DNA of 64,000 nucleotides, from NCBI GenBank assembly GCA_016285885.1, contig JAEERP010000003.1:253510-317509 (forward strand). The letters run 5' to 3'. Positions 51,979 to 62,339 of the stretch are shown piece after piece. A program made the translations under genes and the position numbers. The notes under the pieces were generated by a model. It did no database searches, had not been told where the DNA came from, and was given only the letters and a program-made list of their open reading frames with translations. This DNA is from Paludibacteraceae bacterium. Lineage in GTDB: Bacteria; Bacteroidota; Bacteroidia; Bacteroidales; Paludibacteraceae. Positions within the stretch are counted from its first letter, which is position 1, and the number at the start of each line of letters is the position of its first letter.

Positions 51979-52548
51979 ATGCATACAATTCAAGCGGTTG
52001 TGCAGGATGTGCGCACCAAACAGATCCTTCGCGTGGGCTTCGTCAACGACGAGGCGATCGCGAAGATGGAGGCGGAGAAGGTGGTTTACTTGCTGAACGG
52101 TGACCAATCCGCCTTGGAAGCCATCACGGGCGGAGAGTACTTCAAGCCGGTGGCGGTGGACTCCCTGGTCTACAACGTGGAGAAGACCGCGGTGATCATC
52201 AAGGCTTTGCCGGAGGGTTCCACCACGGGCGCGGATACGTTCCGTGGCGACAAGAACATCGAAGACCTCGCTTTCCTCTCCTACCTCCAGGACTTCATCG
52301 AGAAGCGTAAACGTGAGATGCCGGAGGGTTCCTATACGACCAAACTCTTCACGAAAGGCGTGAACAAGATCTCCCAAAAGGTGGGCGAGGAGGCTGTCGA
52401 GACCATCATCGAGGCCACCAACGGAACGGGCGAGCAGTTCCTCTACGAATCGTCCGACCTGATCTACCACCTGATCGTCCTGCTCACGGAGAAGGGCTAT
52501 AGAATTGAGGACCTGGCGAGGGAATTGAAGGCTCGTCACAAGGAATAA
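51979..52548 (+). CDS. HisE (phosphoribosyl-ATP pyrophosphatase) with a degenerate HisI domain
   Basis: 189 residues. Residues 5-93 align in pattern with HisI (VVQDVRTKQILRVGFVNDEAI ... TGADTFRGDKN) but have lost all its metal-binding and catalytic positions: the DCDxD site reads YNVEK, CHTG reads STTG, and the protein has no cysteine at all. Residues 95-189 are a full HisE with KVGEEAVETIIEA and YESSDLIYHLIVLL. The step catalysed would be PR-ATP to PR-AMP, without the cyclohydrolase step. No other his gene is in the window. It starts 30 nt after argD. Confidence 0.85.
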   Translation: MHTIQAVVQDVRTKQILRVGFVNDEAIAKMEAEKVVYLLNGDQSALEAITGGEYFKPVAVDSLVYNVEKTAVIIKALPEGSTTGADTFRGDKNIEDLAFLSYLQDFIEKRKREMPEGSYTTKLFTKGVNKISQKVGEEAVETIIEATNGTGEQFLYESSDLIYHLIVLLTEKGYRIEDLARELKARHKE

Positions 52549-52554
52549 TTCCTC

Positions 52555-53415
52555 ATGGTGGAAAATTTGATAATAGTCTTCTCACTATCTCTCCTTCTTC
52601 TATTCATCGCCATCTGGGTTATTTCACCGTTTTGGTTTCAGTGGAAGCAGGATAGAAACGAAGCGACATTGTCCCAAATGAAGACCTTCACCCGTGAGAG
52701 TGATGATGATTTATTCCCGAAAGGGTTGTTTGCTAAAGAGACGAGGCGGGCGATACGCGCGATTGCCATATTGTTCGCCATCATCATACGGAGGGACGAT
52801 AAAATCTTGGCCTCCGAAGCCTTGGTGGCGCATGAATACTTCGACAAAAGGTTCAAGGCTTCCCATTACCTGAAAAGGTTCAAAGAGGACAAGAAGGTGT
52901 TGCGCACCTTGCTGAAGGATTATCTGAAAGGCAAATTGCCCACGTTCAGGGATTGTGCTTTGACTGTCCTGAAAGCGGGGGTTCCATACGAGGCACGGTT
53001 GGAGCTTTTGGAATATCTCTTCAAGACCGCCTATGCCTCCGAGGGCATCTGCGACGCCGAGATGGTGAAGTTGCGTGAGATCGCGGAGTTCCTTCTCATC
53101 AAGGAGTGGGACCTCCTCTCCCTGGAGTACAAGTATGAGTTCAGGAGGAGGGAATCCAGCGACAGGCAAAAGGAGAACCAACGCCTCAACCAACTATCCG
53201 AAAGCATCATGCAACAGGCGTACCTTACCTTGGGCGTGGCGTCGGATGCTACGGATGACGAAGTGAGGGCGGCGTACCGTGAGATCGTGAAGGTTTGCCA
53301 CCCGGACAAACTGACCGAGAAGGCGGGCTCCAAAGAGTGGGAGGAGAAGGTTGTGCGCTTCCGCCATACCGTTGAGGCCTATCACATGGTCTGTGACGCC
53401 ATAAATATCTCATAA
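52555..53415 (+). CDS. Membrane-anchored TerB and DnaJ domain protein
   Basis: 286 residues. An N-terminal membrane helix (about 5-25) and a TerB-like helical domain (about 60-195: AIAILFAIIIRRDDKILASEALVAHEYFD). A C-terminal J domain at about 218-286 keeps the HPD motif (VKVCHPDKLTE). The architecture is DjlA-like. Likely recruits DnaK to the membrane; the cargo is unknown. It begins 6 nt after the HisE gene. Confidence 0.88.
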   Translation: MVENLIIVFSLSLLLLFIAIWVISPFWFQWKQDRNEATLSQMKTFTRESDDDLFPKGLFAKETRRAIRAIAILFAIIIRRDDKILASEALVAHEYFDKRFKASHYLKRFKEDKKVLRTLLKDYLKGKLPTFRDCALTVLKAGVPYEARLELLEYLFKTAYASEGICDAEMVKLREIAEFLLIKEWDLLSLEYKYEFRRRESSDRQKENQRLNQLSESIMQQAYLTLGVASDATDDEVRAAYREIVKVCHPDKLTEKAGSKEWEEKVVRFRHTVEAYHMVCDAINIS

Positions 53416-53450
53416 TCATTATTTTATAAAAATATCCGTCTGAAATCCTC

Positions 53451-54263
53451 ATGAGGTTTTGCGCATGTGTCATCGCATATTATCCTGACGAGCAGCTGTT
53501 GCGGAAGAACGTGGCATGCTACCGTGAATTCGCCGAGAAGGTCTTCATCTGGCAAAACACGCCTATGCAAGACCGTCACGAACTGGGCGGATTGGGCGAT
53601 AATGTGGAATGGCTGGGCGAGGCGGACAACGTGGGCATCTCCCGCGCCCTGAACGCAGTGTTGAAGCGTTGCCAAGAGGAGGGGATCGATTACCTGCTCA
53701 CCATGGACCAGGACAGCCAATTCGTGGATTTCAGCTATTACCTCCGCCAAATCGAGAGCCAACTGCCTGCCGAACGGACCGTCTCGTTCGCTCCTGTGAC
53801 GCCTGGCGAATCCGCCGCTCCGGGATGCTTCGAACCTAAGAACTACGTCATCACCTCCGGCTCCATGGTCAACGTGCCGTTAGCTCTGTCGATCGGTGGT
53901 TACCGTGAGGAGTTCTTGGTGGATGGTATCGACATGGATTTCTGCTTCAAGGCGCAAAAGGCTGGGCTACAGGTAGTGATGGTGGGCGGTGCGACGCTCC
54001 GTCAGCGCTTCGGCGAGACCATCAAGGTGGGCGACAAGGAGATCGTTTCCTACCCGCCTAAACGTCTGTACGCTATCGTGAAGTCTCAGTGGATGCTATG
54101 GGCGGATTACCCGCAATACTTTAGAAAACTACACTTCCTGAAAATCTTCTACTTAGGTGAACCCTATCATATACTATTTTTCCAAAAGGATAAGTGCCGC
54201 AAGCTATGGGCCATTCTCAGGGCCACCGTCTCAGGCCTGCGCTACCGAATCGCTCATTTATGA
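53451..54263 (+). CDS. Glycosyltransferase family 2, rhamnosyltransferase-like
   Basis: 270 residues. GT-A features ACVIAYYPDEQLLRKNV, GISRALNAVLKRC, LLTMDQDSQF (DxD) and VDGIDMDFCFKAQKAG. Resembles rhamnosyl- or similar hexosyltransferases of O-antigen synthesis. It converges with the MFS gene and the two stop regions overlap by 10 nt. Confidence 0.88.
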   Translation: MRFCACVIAYYPDEQLLRKNVACYREFAEKVFIWQNTPMQDRHELGGLGDNVEWLGEADNVGISRALNAVLKRCQEEGIDYLLTMDQDSQFVDFSYYLRQIESQLPAERTVSFAPVTPGESAAPGCFEPKNYVITSGSMVNVPLALSIGGYREEFLVDGIDMDFCFKAQKAGLQVVMVGGATLRQRFGETIKVGDKEIVSYPPKRLYAIVKSQWMLWADYPQYFRKLHFLKIFYLGEPYHILFFQKDKCRKLWAILRATVSGLRYRIAHL

Positions 54264-55453
54264 TTCATCAGCCGGTAGGTGAGGAAGGTCATGATGAGTG
54301 TCAGACCGAAGACGTATCCGTAGGCGACCCTCATGCTGGTTGCGTCGGCGATGGCTCCGATGAGGAACGGACCGAAGAGGAAGGCCGTGCTGCTGACCGT
54401 ATTGACCATGGCGATACCCATGCCCGGGTTGACGCCCTTCTGCTTCCCCGCCAAGCTATAGATGATCGGCACAAGGCAAGAGATGCCCAGACCGGCGATG
54501 AAGAAACCGACGGCGGCGCAGATGAAGTGCGGGTTGGAGATGATGGTAAGGATGCCGAAGGCGGTGAGCAAGCAACTCCAGAAGAGGATGGTCGGGTCAC
54601 TGTAGTGCTGGCGCAGTCGGTCGCCGAACGAACGTCCAATGGACATGAAGGCGGCGTAGATGGTAAGTCCCAACGGGGCGAGGTTCTCGGGAAGCGAAAC
54701 GATGGTCTTCATGTAGACGGTGCTCCAGTTGGTAAAGCTACCCTCCGTGACCCTCGAGCAGAGGGCGATGAAGGCGATCAGGAGCAGTATGCCCTTAGGC
54801 AATATGAGGAAGGGACGTTTCTCCACCCGCTCCGTTCGGGTGATGGTCTCCTGCAGGAAGAAACGACGGATGTAGAAGATGATGGCCACGCTGAAGAGCG
54901 CTACGCTGAGGTGGTGCACATAGACAGGGAACCCGTAGGTGATGAAGAGGATGCTGAGCAACGCGCCGCAGCACACCCCCACGTAGTAGAGCGCATGGAA
55001 CATCGAGACTACAGGCCGCTTGTAGGCGTTCTCCACCAGGATAGAGTTACCGTTGATGGCGACGTCCGTGATGGTCACGAGCATGCCGTAGAGGGCGCAG
55101 AAAGGGAAGACGAGCAACTTATGGGGCATAAGCGTCATCAGGGGAAGCAGCAGCATGTAGGCGTAGCTCAGCGCCGTGAGCTTCTTGCTGCCGAACCGTG
55201 CGGAGAGGTGGCAACACATTGGGGTGATGATGAGCGAGCCGATCGCCATGCTGAGCGGAATGTAGCTCAGCTCGCGGATGGACATCCCATAATGTGCGTT
55301 GATGGCCGGGTAGCGGGAGACGAGCGAGGCGTAGACGAAGCCCATCATGAAATATTGCGTCAGCAAGGCATACCTGGCATGATGCTTGGTTGATGTAATT
55401 CTGTTGTGATGTGTGAGCGACGCTTCGCCCCATGGTGCATCCATCTTGCTCAT
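54254..55453 (-). CDS. MFS transporter, fucose permease-like
   Basis: About 399 residues if translated from ATG 55453; starts at 55477 and 55444 are alternatives. Twelve membrane helices, MFS motif region SARFGSKKLTALSYAYML. The layout resembles FucP/GlcP-type sugar:proton symporters. No sugar kinase or isomerase is adjacent, so the substrate is open. Confidence 0.82.
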   Translation of the reverse strand: MSKMDAPWGEASLTHHNRITSTKHHARYALLTQYFMMGFVYASLVSRYPAINAHYGMSIRELSYIPLSMAIGSLIITPMCCHLSARFGSKKLTALSYAYMLLLPLMTLMPHKLLVFPFCALYGMLVTITDVAINGNSILVENAYKRPVVSMFHALYYVGVCCGALLSILFITYGFPVYVHHLSVALFSVAIIFYIRRFFLQETITRTERVEKRPFLILPKGILLLIAFIALCSRVTEGSFTNWSTVYMKTIVSLPENLAPLGLTIYAAFMSIGRSFGDRLRQHYSDPTILFWSCLLTAFGILTIISNPHFICAAVGFFIAGLGISCLVPIIYSLAGKQKGVNPGMGIAMVNTVSSTAFLFGPFLIGAIADATSMRVAYGYVFGLTLIMTFLTYRLMNHK

Positions 55454-55477
55454 TTTTCTTAATCGTTTAATATTCAA

Positions 55478-55748
55478 TACAATATATATTTCGTTGTCAG
55501 ATCATAAATCGTCTGCAAAGGTACGTATACAAGGGCGAAAAACAAAACCATTCATCCGTCTATTATAGCACTTTTCCTCCCTTGAAAAGTATATTTCCCC
55601 ACCGCTTGTTTCTCCCCTATGAGACTATTTTTGTTTTTATAAAAAGTTGAATATTAAATCATTATAATTTTATAAGTAATTTTTTTCAAAAATTGAGAAC
55701 ATTCTATTTGAATTATGCTATAACTTTGTACCCGTAATATTTCGAAGA
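55478..55748 (+). other. Intergenic region before the leucine leader
   Basis: AT-rich, no gene seen. Contains TAACTTTG (55721-55728), an exact TAnnTTTG element, likely the promoter for the leader and leuA operon, with a start near 55735 about 14 nt before the leader ATG. The usual -33 TTTG is missing at the expected distance. Confidence 0.5.
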
Positions 55749-55817
55749 ATGACAAATTACATACTCAATATTATTAACATTTCCATTATTATCCTTTTGC
55801 GTAGCTTAAGGAAGTGA
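55749..55817 (+). CDS. leuL: Leucine/isoleucine leader peptide (attenuation)
   Basis: Twenty-two codons plus TGA (55815-55817). Seven Ile codons (residues 5, 8, 9, 11, 13, 14, 15) and four Leu codons (6, 16, 17, 20) among 22, so half of the peptide is Ile or Leu. The block ATT ATT ATC CTT TTG (55785-55799) is the densest. Its 3' end overlaps the first arm of the antiterminator. This is the textbook layout of an amino-acid attenuator; the frame is far too short for automatic gene calling. Confidence 0.85.
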   Translation: MTNYILNIINISIIILLRSLRK

Positions 55818-55884
55818 GGAATGTGTATATTGACGAACCCTATAGAACCTTTCTCACTTCCTTGTGGGAAAGGTTCTTTTTTTT
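55808..55884 (+). promoter_or_regulatory. Attenuator with mutually exclusive hairpins
   Basis: Antiterminator: AAGGAAGTGAG (55808-55818) is the exact complement of CTCACTTCCTT (55853-55863). Terminator: 55845-55857 pairs with 55864-55876 over 13 bp (one G-U) around the loop TTCCTT, then eight T residues (55877-55884). The antiterminator uses the 3' part of the terminator's left arm and the loop, so only one can form. Ribosomes stalled at Ile/Leu codons leave the left element free; ribosomes reaching TGA cover it. Confidence 0.85.
55845..55884 (+). terminator. Terminator arm of the leu attenuator
   Basis: GAACCTTTC (55845-55853) and GAAAGGTTC (55868-55876) pair perfectly; the stem extends inward by four more pairs. 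TTTTTTTT follows. It lies 26 nt before leuA. Confidence 0.93.
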
Positions 55885-55910
55885 ATTATATTTATCTAAC
55901 AAAAGAACTT

Positions 55911-57401
55911 ATGTCTGAGAGATTATTCATTTTTGACACGACACTGAGAGACGGGGAGCAGGTCCCCGGTTGTCAGTTGACCACCATCGAGAAGCTTGAG
56001 GTGGCCAAAAGTCTCGAGGCTTTGGGCGTGGATGTGATTGAGGCGGGTTTCCCTATCTCCAGCCCGGGGGATTTCAAATCGGTCGAGGAGATTTCCAAAG
56101 TGGTGACTTCACCTATCGTTTGCGCTTTGACCCGTGGTATCGAGAAGGATATTGATGTGGCCTACGAGGCGCTCCACTTCGCAAAGAGGAAACGAATCCA
56201 CACGGGTATTGGTACGTCCGACTTGCACATCCGCTATAAATTCAACTCCAACAGGGAGGAGATCCTTGAACGCGCCATCGCCGCCACGAAGTATGCGAAG
56301 AAGTACGTGGAAGACGTGGAGTTCTATTGTGAGGATGCGGGCCGGACCGACAACGAATACCTCGCCCGCGTGGTGGAGGCGGTCATCAAGGCGGGTGCGA
56401 CCGTCGTCAACATACCGGACACGACGGGCTATTGCCTCCCGGACGAGTTCGGCGCGAAGATCAAATACCTGTTCGACCACGTCGACGGTATCCACAAGGC
56501 GGTCATCTCCACCCACTGCCACAACGACCTCGGCATGGCAACCGCCAACACGCTCGCCGGCGTGATGAATGGTGCCAGACAAGTGGAGGTGACCATCAAC
56601 GGTGTGGGCGAACGTGCGGGTAACACGGCGCTCGAAGAGGTGGTGATGGCCCTGCGCTGCCGCAAGGAGCTGAACATCGACACCGCGATCGACACGAAAC
56701 ATATTTACCATACAAGCCGCATCGTCTCTAACCTGATGAACATGCCGATCCAAATGAACAAGGCGGTGGTCGGCAGGAACGCCTTCGCCCACTCCTCCGG
56801 CATCCATCAGGACGGTGTGCTGAAGAACCTCCGCACCTACGAGATCATGGACCCTAAGGACATCGGCATCGACGATAACATGATCGTGCTGACGGCCCGC
56901 AGCGGTCGGGCGGCCCTTCGCCACCGCCTCGGCACATTGGGGTACGAGGTGACGAACGAACAGCTGGACGATCTCTACAATAAGTTCCTCGTCTTGGCGG
57001 ACCAGAAGAAGGAGGTGTTGGATGATGATATCCGCATGCTGATGGGAAAGGGCGGCGGAGAGAAGGCGGTCGAAGTGATCTCTCTCCAAGTCGTCTCAGG
57101 CAAGAACATCAACCACGAGGCCGATCTGGTGCTCTCCGTCCATGGCGTGACCAAGGAGGCGAAGGCCTTCGGAAACGGTCCGGTGGACGCCGCCATCAAT
57201 GCGCTGAAGGCTATCCTCCAAGAGAAGATGACCCTCTGCGAGTTCACCATCCAATCCATCAGCAAGGGTAGCAACGACGTCGGAAAGGTACACATGCAGG
57301 TGGAACATAACGGCAAGGTATATTTCGGCTTCGGTGCCAATACGGATATCGTCGAGGCTTCCCTCGAGGCCTATGTGGACGCCGTCAATAAATTTATGTG
57401 A
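55911..57401 (+). CDS. leuA: 2-isopropylmalate synthase
   Basis: 496 residues from ATG 55911 ([20 protein letters not shown]). The frame extends upstream through the attenuator to 55821, but that segment is untranslated leader. Catalytic TIM barrel with DTTLRDGEQ and [16 protein letters not shown], a linker, and a C-terminal LeuA regulatory domain ([20 protein letters not shown]) that binds leucine for feedback inhibition. Condenses 2-ketoisovalerate with acetyl-CoA, first step of leucine synthesis. Confidence 0.95.
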   Translation: MSERLFIFDTTLRDGEQVPGCQLTTIEKLEVAKSLEALGVDVIEAGFPISSPGDFKSVEEISKVVTSPIVCALTRGIEKDIDVAYEALHFAKRKRIHTGIGTSDLHIRYKFNSNREEILERAIAATKYAKKYVEDVEFYCEDAGRTDNEYLARVVEAVIKAGATVVNIPDTTGYCLPDEFGAKIKYLFDHVDGIHKAVISTHCHNDLGMATANTLAGVMNGARQVEVTINGVGERAGNTALEEVVMALRCRKELNIDTAIDTKHIYHTSRIVSNLMNMPIQMNKAVVGRNAFAHSSGIHQDGVLKNLRTYEIMDPKDIGIDDNMIVLTARSGRAALRHRLGTLGYEVTNEQLDDLYNKFLVLADQKKEVLDDDIRMLMGKGGGEKAVEVISLQVVSGKNINHEADLVLSVHGVTKEAKAFGNGPVDAAINALKAILQEKMTLCEFTIQSISKGSNDVGKVHMQVEHNGKVYFGFGANTDIVEASLEAYVDAVNKFM

Positions 57402-57422
57402 TAACTGATAACGATAGCAATT

Positions 57423-58817
57423 ATGAATACATTATTTGACAAGATATGGGATGCCCACGTGGTGTCACAACTGGAGGATGGACCTTCCCAACTCTACATC
57501 GATCGCCTCTACTGCCATGAGGTGACCACCGCACAGGCCTTCACGGGCCTCCGTGAGCGCGGACTGAAATGCTTCCGCCCTGAACAGATCTATTGCATGC
57601 CCGACCATAACATCCCTACCCACGACCAGGACAAACCGATCGAGGACGAGGTGGGCAGGAAACAGGTGGCCACGCTCGAACAAAACGCAAAGGACTTCGG
57701 ACTGAGCTACTTCGGCATGAATGACAAAAGGAATGGTATCATCCACGTCGTCGGACCGGAGCGGGGACTCTCCCTGCCGGGCATGACAATCGTCTGCGGC
57801 GACTCGCACACCTCCACGCATGGCGCGATGGGTGCCGTGGCTTTCGGCATCGGAACCTCCGAGGTGGAGATGGTGCTGGCGAGCCAATGTGTGTTGCAGG
57901 CGAAGCCTAAATCCATGAGAATCAATATCGAAGGGGAACTCGGCAAGGGTGTGACCCCGAAGGATGTGGCGCTCTACATCATGAGCCAGATGAGCACATC
58001 CGGCGCCACGGGTTACTTCGTGGAATATGCCGGGTCGACTGTCCGCAACATGACCATGGAGGGCCGTCTCACCCTCAGCAACCTTACCATCGAGATGGGT
58101 GCGCGCGGCGGATTCATCGCACCGGACGAGGTGACCTTCGCCTACCTGAAGGGGCGTGAGCATGCTCCTAAGGGAGAGGCATGGGAGAAGGCGGTGGCCT
58201 ACTGGAAGACCCTCCGAAGCGGTGAGGATGCGGTGTTCGACCGTGAAGTCACCTTCTACGCCAAGGATATCGAACCGATGGTCACCTACGGTACCAACCC
58301 GGGCATGGGCATGGGTATCTCGCAACATATTCCTTCCCTCGAGAGCGTTGAGGCTTCGAGCCGCGCCTCCTTCCAAAAGAGCTTGGGCTACATGGGCTTC
58401 CAAGCGGGCGAGAGCCTCTTGGGCAAGAAGGTGGACTACGTCTTCTGCGGCTCCTGCACCAATGGTAGAATCGAGGATTTCCGCGCGTTCGCTTCGCTCG
58501 TCAAGGGAAAGAAGAAAGCACCAAACGTGACCTGCTGGTTAGTGCCGGGCTCATGGATGGTGGACCAACAGATCCGTGAAGAGGGGTTGGACAAGGTGCT
58601 CGAGGAGGCTGGCTTCGTCCTCCGTCAACCGGGCTGCTCCGCCTGCCTCGCCATGAACGACGACAAGATACCGGCCGGCAAACTGAGCGTCTCCACCTCC
58701 AACCGTAACTTCGAGGGCAGGCAAGGCCCTGGCGCCCGCACCATACTGGCCAGCCCGCTCGTGGCAGCCGCAGCCGCCGTCACAGGCGTCATCACAGACC
58801 CTCGCACAATGTTATAA
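57423..58817 (+). CDS. leuC: 3-isopropylmalate dehydratase, large subunit
   Basis: 464 residues. Aconitase family: DQDKPI and [25 protein letters not shown], the cluster cysteine regions [17 protein letters not shown] and [13 protein letters not shown] supply the [4Fe-4S] ligands. With LeuD it isomerises 2- to 3-isopropylmalate. It begins 21 nt after leuA. Confidence 0.97.
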   Translation: MNTLFDKIWDAHVVSQLEDGPSQLYIDRLYCHEVTTAQAFTGLRERGLKCFRPEQIYCMPDHNIPTHDQDKPIEDEVGRKQVATLEQNAKDFGLSYFGMNDKRNGIIHVVGPERGLSLPGMTIVCGDSHTSTHGAMGAVAFGIGTSEVEMVLASQCVLQAKPKSMRINIEGELGKGVTPKDVALYIMSQMSTSGATGYFVEYAGSTVRNMTMEGRLTLSNLTIEMGARGGFIAPDEVTFAYLKGREHAPKGEAWEKAVAYWKTLRSGEDAVFDREVTFYAKDIEPMVTYGTNPGMGMGISQHIPSLESVEASSRASFQKSLGYMGFQAGESLLGKKVDYVFCGSCTNGRIEDFRAFASLVKGKKKAPNVTCWLVPGSWMVDQQIREEGLDKVLEEAGFVLRQPGCSACLAMNDDKIPAGKLSVSTSNRNFEGRQGPGARTILASPLVAAAAAVTGVITDPRTML

Positions 58818-58838
58818 ACCTAAAAAAGACAAGATACG

Positions 58839-59441
58839 ATGAAACAGAAATTCGATATAATAGTTAGCAGATGTGTTCCCCTCCCGTTGGAGAATGTGGA
58901 CACGGATCAGATCATACCCGCCCGTTTCCTGAAGGCGACGGACAAAGAGGGGTTCGGTGAGAACCTATTCAGGGATTGGCGCTACGACAAGGAGGGTAAC
59001 CCTGTCAAGGAGTTCGTGCTGAACGACCCCACCTACAGCGGCTGCGTCCTCGTGGCTGGCAAGAACTTCGGTAGCGGTAGCAGCCGTGAGCATGCGGCCT
59101 GGGCCATCGCCGGATATGGGTTCAGGGTGGTTGTCTCCAGCTTCTTCGCGGACATCCACAAGAACAATGAGCTGAATAACTTCGTCCTGCCTGTCGTCGT
59201 GAGCGAACCTTTCCTGGCCCGCCTCTTCGCCAGCATAGACGAGAACCCAAAGATGGAGGTGAAGGTGGATCTGCCGAACCAGACCATCACCAACCTGGCG
59301 ACAGGGGAGAGCGAACGGTTCGAGATCAATGCCTACAAGAAAGAGTGCCTCATGAGCGGCTACGATGATATCGATTACCTATTGAGCAAAAAGAACCTCA
59401 TAGAGGATTATGAGTCTAAAAGAGATATGACATGGAAATAA
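58839..59441 (+). CDS. leuD: 3-isopropylmalate dehydratase, small subunit
   Basis: 200 residues. Swivel domain with [15 protein letters not shown] and [22 protein letters not shown] (substrate-binding loop). Partner of LeuC. It starts 21 nt after leuC and its stop overlaps the next gene by 10 nt. Confidence 0.97.
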   Translation: MKQKFDIIVSRCVPLPLENVDTDQIIPARFLKATDKEGFGENLFRDWRYDKEGNPVKEFVLNDPTYSGCVLVAGKNFGSGSSREHAAWAIAGYGFRVVVSSFFADIHKNNELNNFVLPVVVSEPFLARLFASIDENPKMEVKVDLPNQTITNLATGESERFEINAYKKECLMSGYDDIDYLLSKKNLIEDYESKRDMTWK

Positions 59442-60943
59442 TGGACACTACCCTACGTGATGGGGAACAGACATCGGGGGTATCATTCGCCCCCCACGAG
59501 AAACTGGGTATCACCCGCATGATGATCGATACCTTAGGGGTGAACCGTGTGGAGGTGGCCTCCGCCAGGGTCTCCGACGGTGAATCGGACGCGGTGAAGC
59601 GTATCGTGGAATGGGCGAAGAAGGCCGGACACCTGCAACGCATAGAGGTGCTCGGTTTCGTGGATGGCGGCACCTCCCTCCGCTGGATCGAGGAGATGGG
59701 CGCCAAGGTGATGAACCTGCTCACCAAGGGTTCGAAGCGTCATGTGGAGAACCAATTGGGGAAGAGCACCCAAGAGCATCTCGCGGATATCCGCGCCATC
59801 GTCCTCGACGCACAGGCAAGGGGTATCGAGGTGAACCTCTATCTGGAGGATTGGAGCAACGGCATGATCCACTCACGCGAATACGTCTACGAGTATCTGG
59901 ACGCTATCGCCGACCTACCCATCAAGCGGGTTATGCTGCCGGATACCTTAGGCATCCTCAACCCGCAGCAGACCTTAACGTTCTGCAAGGATATGTTGGA
60001 CCGTTACCCGAAGTACCACTTCGACTTCCATGCCCACAACGACTATGACCTCGCCTTGGCGAATGTATTCGCCGCCGCGTCGGCCGGTATCCAAGGTCTG
60101 CATACCACCTTCAACGGCTTGGGCGAAAGGGCGGGCAACGCTCCGCTGACCAGCGTCGTGGCGGTGCTCCATGACCAACTGAAGATCAAGACCTCCATCC
60201 GTGAGGATAAGATCTACCAGATGAGCAAGCTGGTGGAGACCTACTCGGGCATCCGCATCCCGAACAACAAACCGATCATCGGTGACAATGTCTTCACCCA
60301 ATGCGCGGGCATCCACGCGGACGGGGACTCGAAGAACCACCTCTACTACAACGACCTGCTGCCGGAACGCTTCGGACGTGAGCGTGAATATGCCTTGGGC
60401 AAGATGTCGGGCAAAGCCAGCATCCGCAAGAACATCGAGGCGTTAGGCATCAGCCTGGACGATGACTCGATGACCAAGGTCACGCAACGTATCATCGAGC
60501 TGGGCGACAAGAAGCAAATCGTCACGCAGGAGGATCTCCCCTATATCATATCGGACGTGCTCAAACACCCTGTGGAGAAGCAGAAGATCCGCATGGTCAA
60601 CTACTCCCTATCGCTCACCCATGGCATACGCCCCGTGGCGACCGTGAAGATAGAGATCAACGGGGAGTGCTACCAAGAGACGGCTCCCGGCGACGGTCAG
60701 TACAACGCCTTCACGAAAGCGTTATGGAAGATTTACACCTCGCTCAAGAAGCCTATCCCTGAGTTGCTGGACTATTCGGTCATCATTCCTCCTGGCGGTA
60801 AGACGGACGCCTTGGTACACACCACCATCACGTGGAAGTTCCGTGACCACGTGTTCAAAACCCACGGACTGGACGCCGACCAGACGGAGGCCGCCATCCA
60901 AGCGACAGAAAAAATGTTAAACTTAATCGAAGAAAAACAATGA
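59432..60943 (+). CDS. Second isopropylmalate/citramalate synthase-family enzyme
   Basis: 503 residues. TIM barrel with [33 protein letters not shown] and the [12 protein letters not shown] motif, and a C-terminal LeuA_dimer domain ([24 protein letters not shown]). It resembles the second DRE-TIM enzyme seen in Bacteroidetes leu operons; it could be citramalate synthase (pyruvate plus acetyl-CoA, for isoleucine) or a second LeuA. Substrate cannot be fixed from sequence here. It overlaps leuD by 10 nt and leuB by 4 nt. Confidence 0.85.
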   Translation: MEIMDTTLRDGEQTSGVSFAPHEKLGITRMMIDTLGVNRVEVASARVSDGESDAVKRIVEWAKKAGHLQRIEVLGFVDGGTSLRWIEEMGAKVMNLLTKGSKRHVENQLGKSTQEHLADIRAIVLDAQARGIEVNLYLEDWSNGMIHSREYVYEYLDAIADLPIKRVMLPDTLGILNPQQTLTFCKDMLDRYPKYHFDFHAHNDYDLALANVFAAASAGIQGLHTTFNGLGERAGNAPLTSVVAVLHDQLKIKTSIREDKIYQMSKLVETYSGIRIPNNKPIIGDNVFTQCAGIHADGDSKNHLYYNDLLPERFGREREYALGKMSGKASIRKNIEALGISLDDDSMTKVTQRIIELGDKKQIVTQEDLPYIISDVLKHPVEKQKIRMVNYSLSLTHGIRPVATVKIEINGECYQETAPGDGQYNAFTKALWKIYTSLKKPIPELLDYSVIIPPGGKTDALVHTTITWKFRDHVFKTHGLDADQTEAAIQATEKMLNLIEEKQ

Positions 60944-62007
60944 AACTGAATTTAGCTATTTTACCTGGAGACGGTATCGGACCCGAAGTGGTCTCCGTTG
61001 CCCTGAATGTAGTGAAGAAAGTGTGCGAGCGCTTCGGACACTCGTTGACATACGACTCCGCTTTGGTCGGTGCTTGCGCCATCGACGCTTGCGGTGACCC
61101 TTATCCTGAGGATACCCACGCACTCTGCATGAAGGCGGATGCGGTGCTCTTCGGCGCGGTGGGCGACCCTCGCTTCGACAACAACCCGACCTCCAAGGTA
61201 CGCCCCGAGCAGGGCTTGCTCGCCATGCGCAAGAAGTTGGGACTCTACGCTAACCTGCGCCCGGTGGAGACCTACCCGTCGCTCGTTGGCCAGTCTCCTC
61301 TCAAGGAGGAGGTGGTGAGCGGGGCGGACTTCCTCTGCATCCGTGAGTTGACCGGCGGCATGTACTTCGGCGAAAAGGGTAGGAAGGAGAATGGCACGGT
61401 GGCCTACGACACCTGCATCTACAGCACGGAGGAGATCCGCCGCATCCTCAAACTCGCCTTCGAGTACGCCATGCGCAGGCAGAAACATCTGACGGTCGTG
61501 GACAAGGCGAACGTCCTGGAGTCTTCCCGCCTATGGAGGGAGGTGGCCCAATCCATGGAGAAGGATTACCCTGAAGTGAAGACCGACTATATGTTCGTGG
61601 ACAATGCCGCCATGCAGTTGGTGCGCTGCCCGAAGTTCTTCGATGTCATGGTGACGGAGAACACTTTCGGCGACATCCTCACCGACGAGGCGAGCGTCAT
61701 CGCAGGCTCCATGGGACTTCTCGCCTCCGCCAGCATCGGCACGCACACCAGCCTCTTCGAACCGATCCACGGCAGCTACCCTCAGGCGGCTGGCAAGGAC
61801 ATCGCCAACCCGTTGGCGGCTGTGCTCTCTGCTGCCATGATGTTCGAGTACGCCTTCAACGCCAAGGAGGAGGGCGCCCTCATCCGTCGCGCGGTGGCAG
61901 CCTCCCTCGAAGCGGGCATCGTCACGGAAGACCTCGCCGGGAAGGGTGCGAAGGCCTACAAGACCAGCGAAGTAGGCAAATGGTTATGTGATTATATGGG
62001 GCGATAA
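60940..62007 (+). CDS. leuB: 3-isopropylmalate dehydrogenase
   Basis: 355 residues. [15 protein letters not shown], the IPMDH/IDH-type [18 protein letters not shown]-like region ([15 protein letters not shown]), [28 protein letters not shown] and [25 protein letters not shown]. Oxidatively decarboxylates 3-isopropylmalate to 2-ketoisocaproate, last operon step before transamination. Overlaps the preceding gene at ATGA. Confidence 0.97.
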   Translation: MKLNLAILPGDGIGPEVVSVALNVVKKVCERFGHSLTYDSALVGACAIDACGDPYPEDTHALCMKADAVLFGAVGDPRFDNNPTSKVRPEQGLLAMRKKLGLYANLRPVETYPSLVGQSPLKEEVVSGADFLCIRELTGGMYFGEKGRKENGTVAYDTCIYSTEEIRRILKLAFEYAMRRQKHLTVVDKANVLESSRLWREVAQSMEKDYPEVKTDYMFVDNAAMQLVRCPKFFDVMVTENTFGDILTDEASVIAGSMGLLASASIGTHTSLFEPIHGSYPQAAGKDIANPLAAVLSAAMMFEYAFNAKEEGALIRRAVAASLEAGIVTEDLAGKGAKAYKTSEVGKWLCDYMGR

Positions 62008-62032
62008 GACAAACGTAGTTATAAGATTGGAA

Positions 62033-62335
62033 ATGGATTATAAGATTGACATACAGGCGCTTGCAAGTTATATCCGCCACCACGACGTGGCCTATCAGGA
62101 CAATAAGGGATACTATAACATCTCTTACGGGGAGGATGACGGATGCGCCATCTTCTTCGCCAGTAAGATCTCCTCGATGAAAGAGGTGATGGTCGTCGAC
62201 CGGAACGATATGCTCTCCACCCCTTACCGTCGGTTGGCGGAGAGCGCGGCGCCTAATGACCTGTTGATCTTAGCGGAACCCTTCCTCTTCCGGTTTTCGG
62301 AGGAGGAAGCCCGCCACTTCCTCATTAATGGATGA
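62033..62335 (+). CDS. Small hypothetical protein after leuB
   Basis: 100 residues from ATG 62033 (MDYKIDIQALASYIRHHD); the frame also opens at 61988 within leuB. Soluble, no signal peptide, no recognised domain. It follows leuB by 25 nt and may be the last gene of the operon. Confidence 0.6.
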   Translation: MDYKIDIQALASYIRHHDVAYQDNKGYYNISYGEDDGCAIFFASKISSMKEVMVVDRNDMLSTPYRRLAESAAPNDLLILAEPFLFRFSEEEARHFLING

Positions 62336-62339
62336 AAGA

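Noticed and set aside
50731-52539. 602-residue minus-strand ORF antisense to argD and the HisE gene
   Set aside because: It mirrors two well-supported genes, has strongly skewed composition, and shows no domain.
55821-55910. N-terminal extension of leuA to 55821
   Set aside because: It would translate the terminator hairpin and its poly-T run. LeuA homology begins at 55911.
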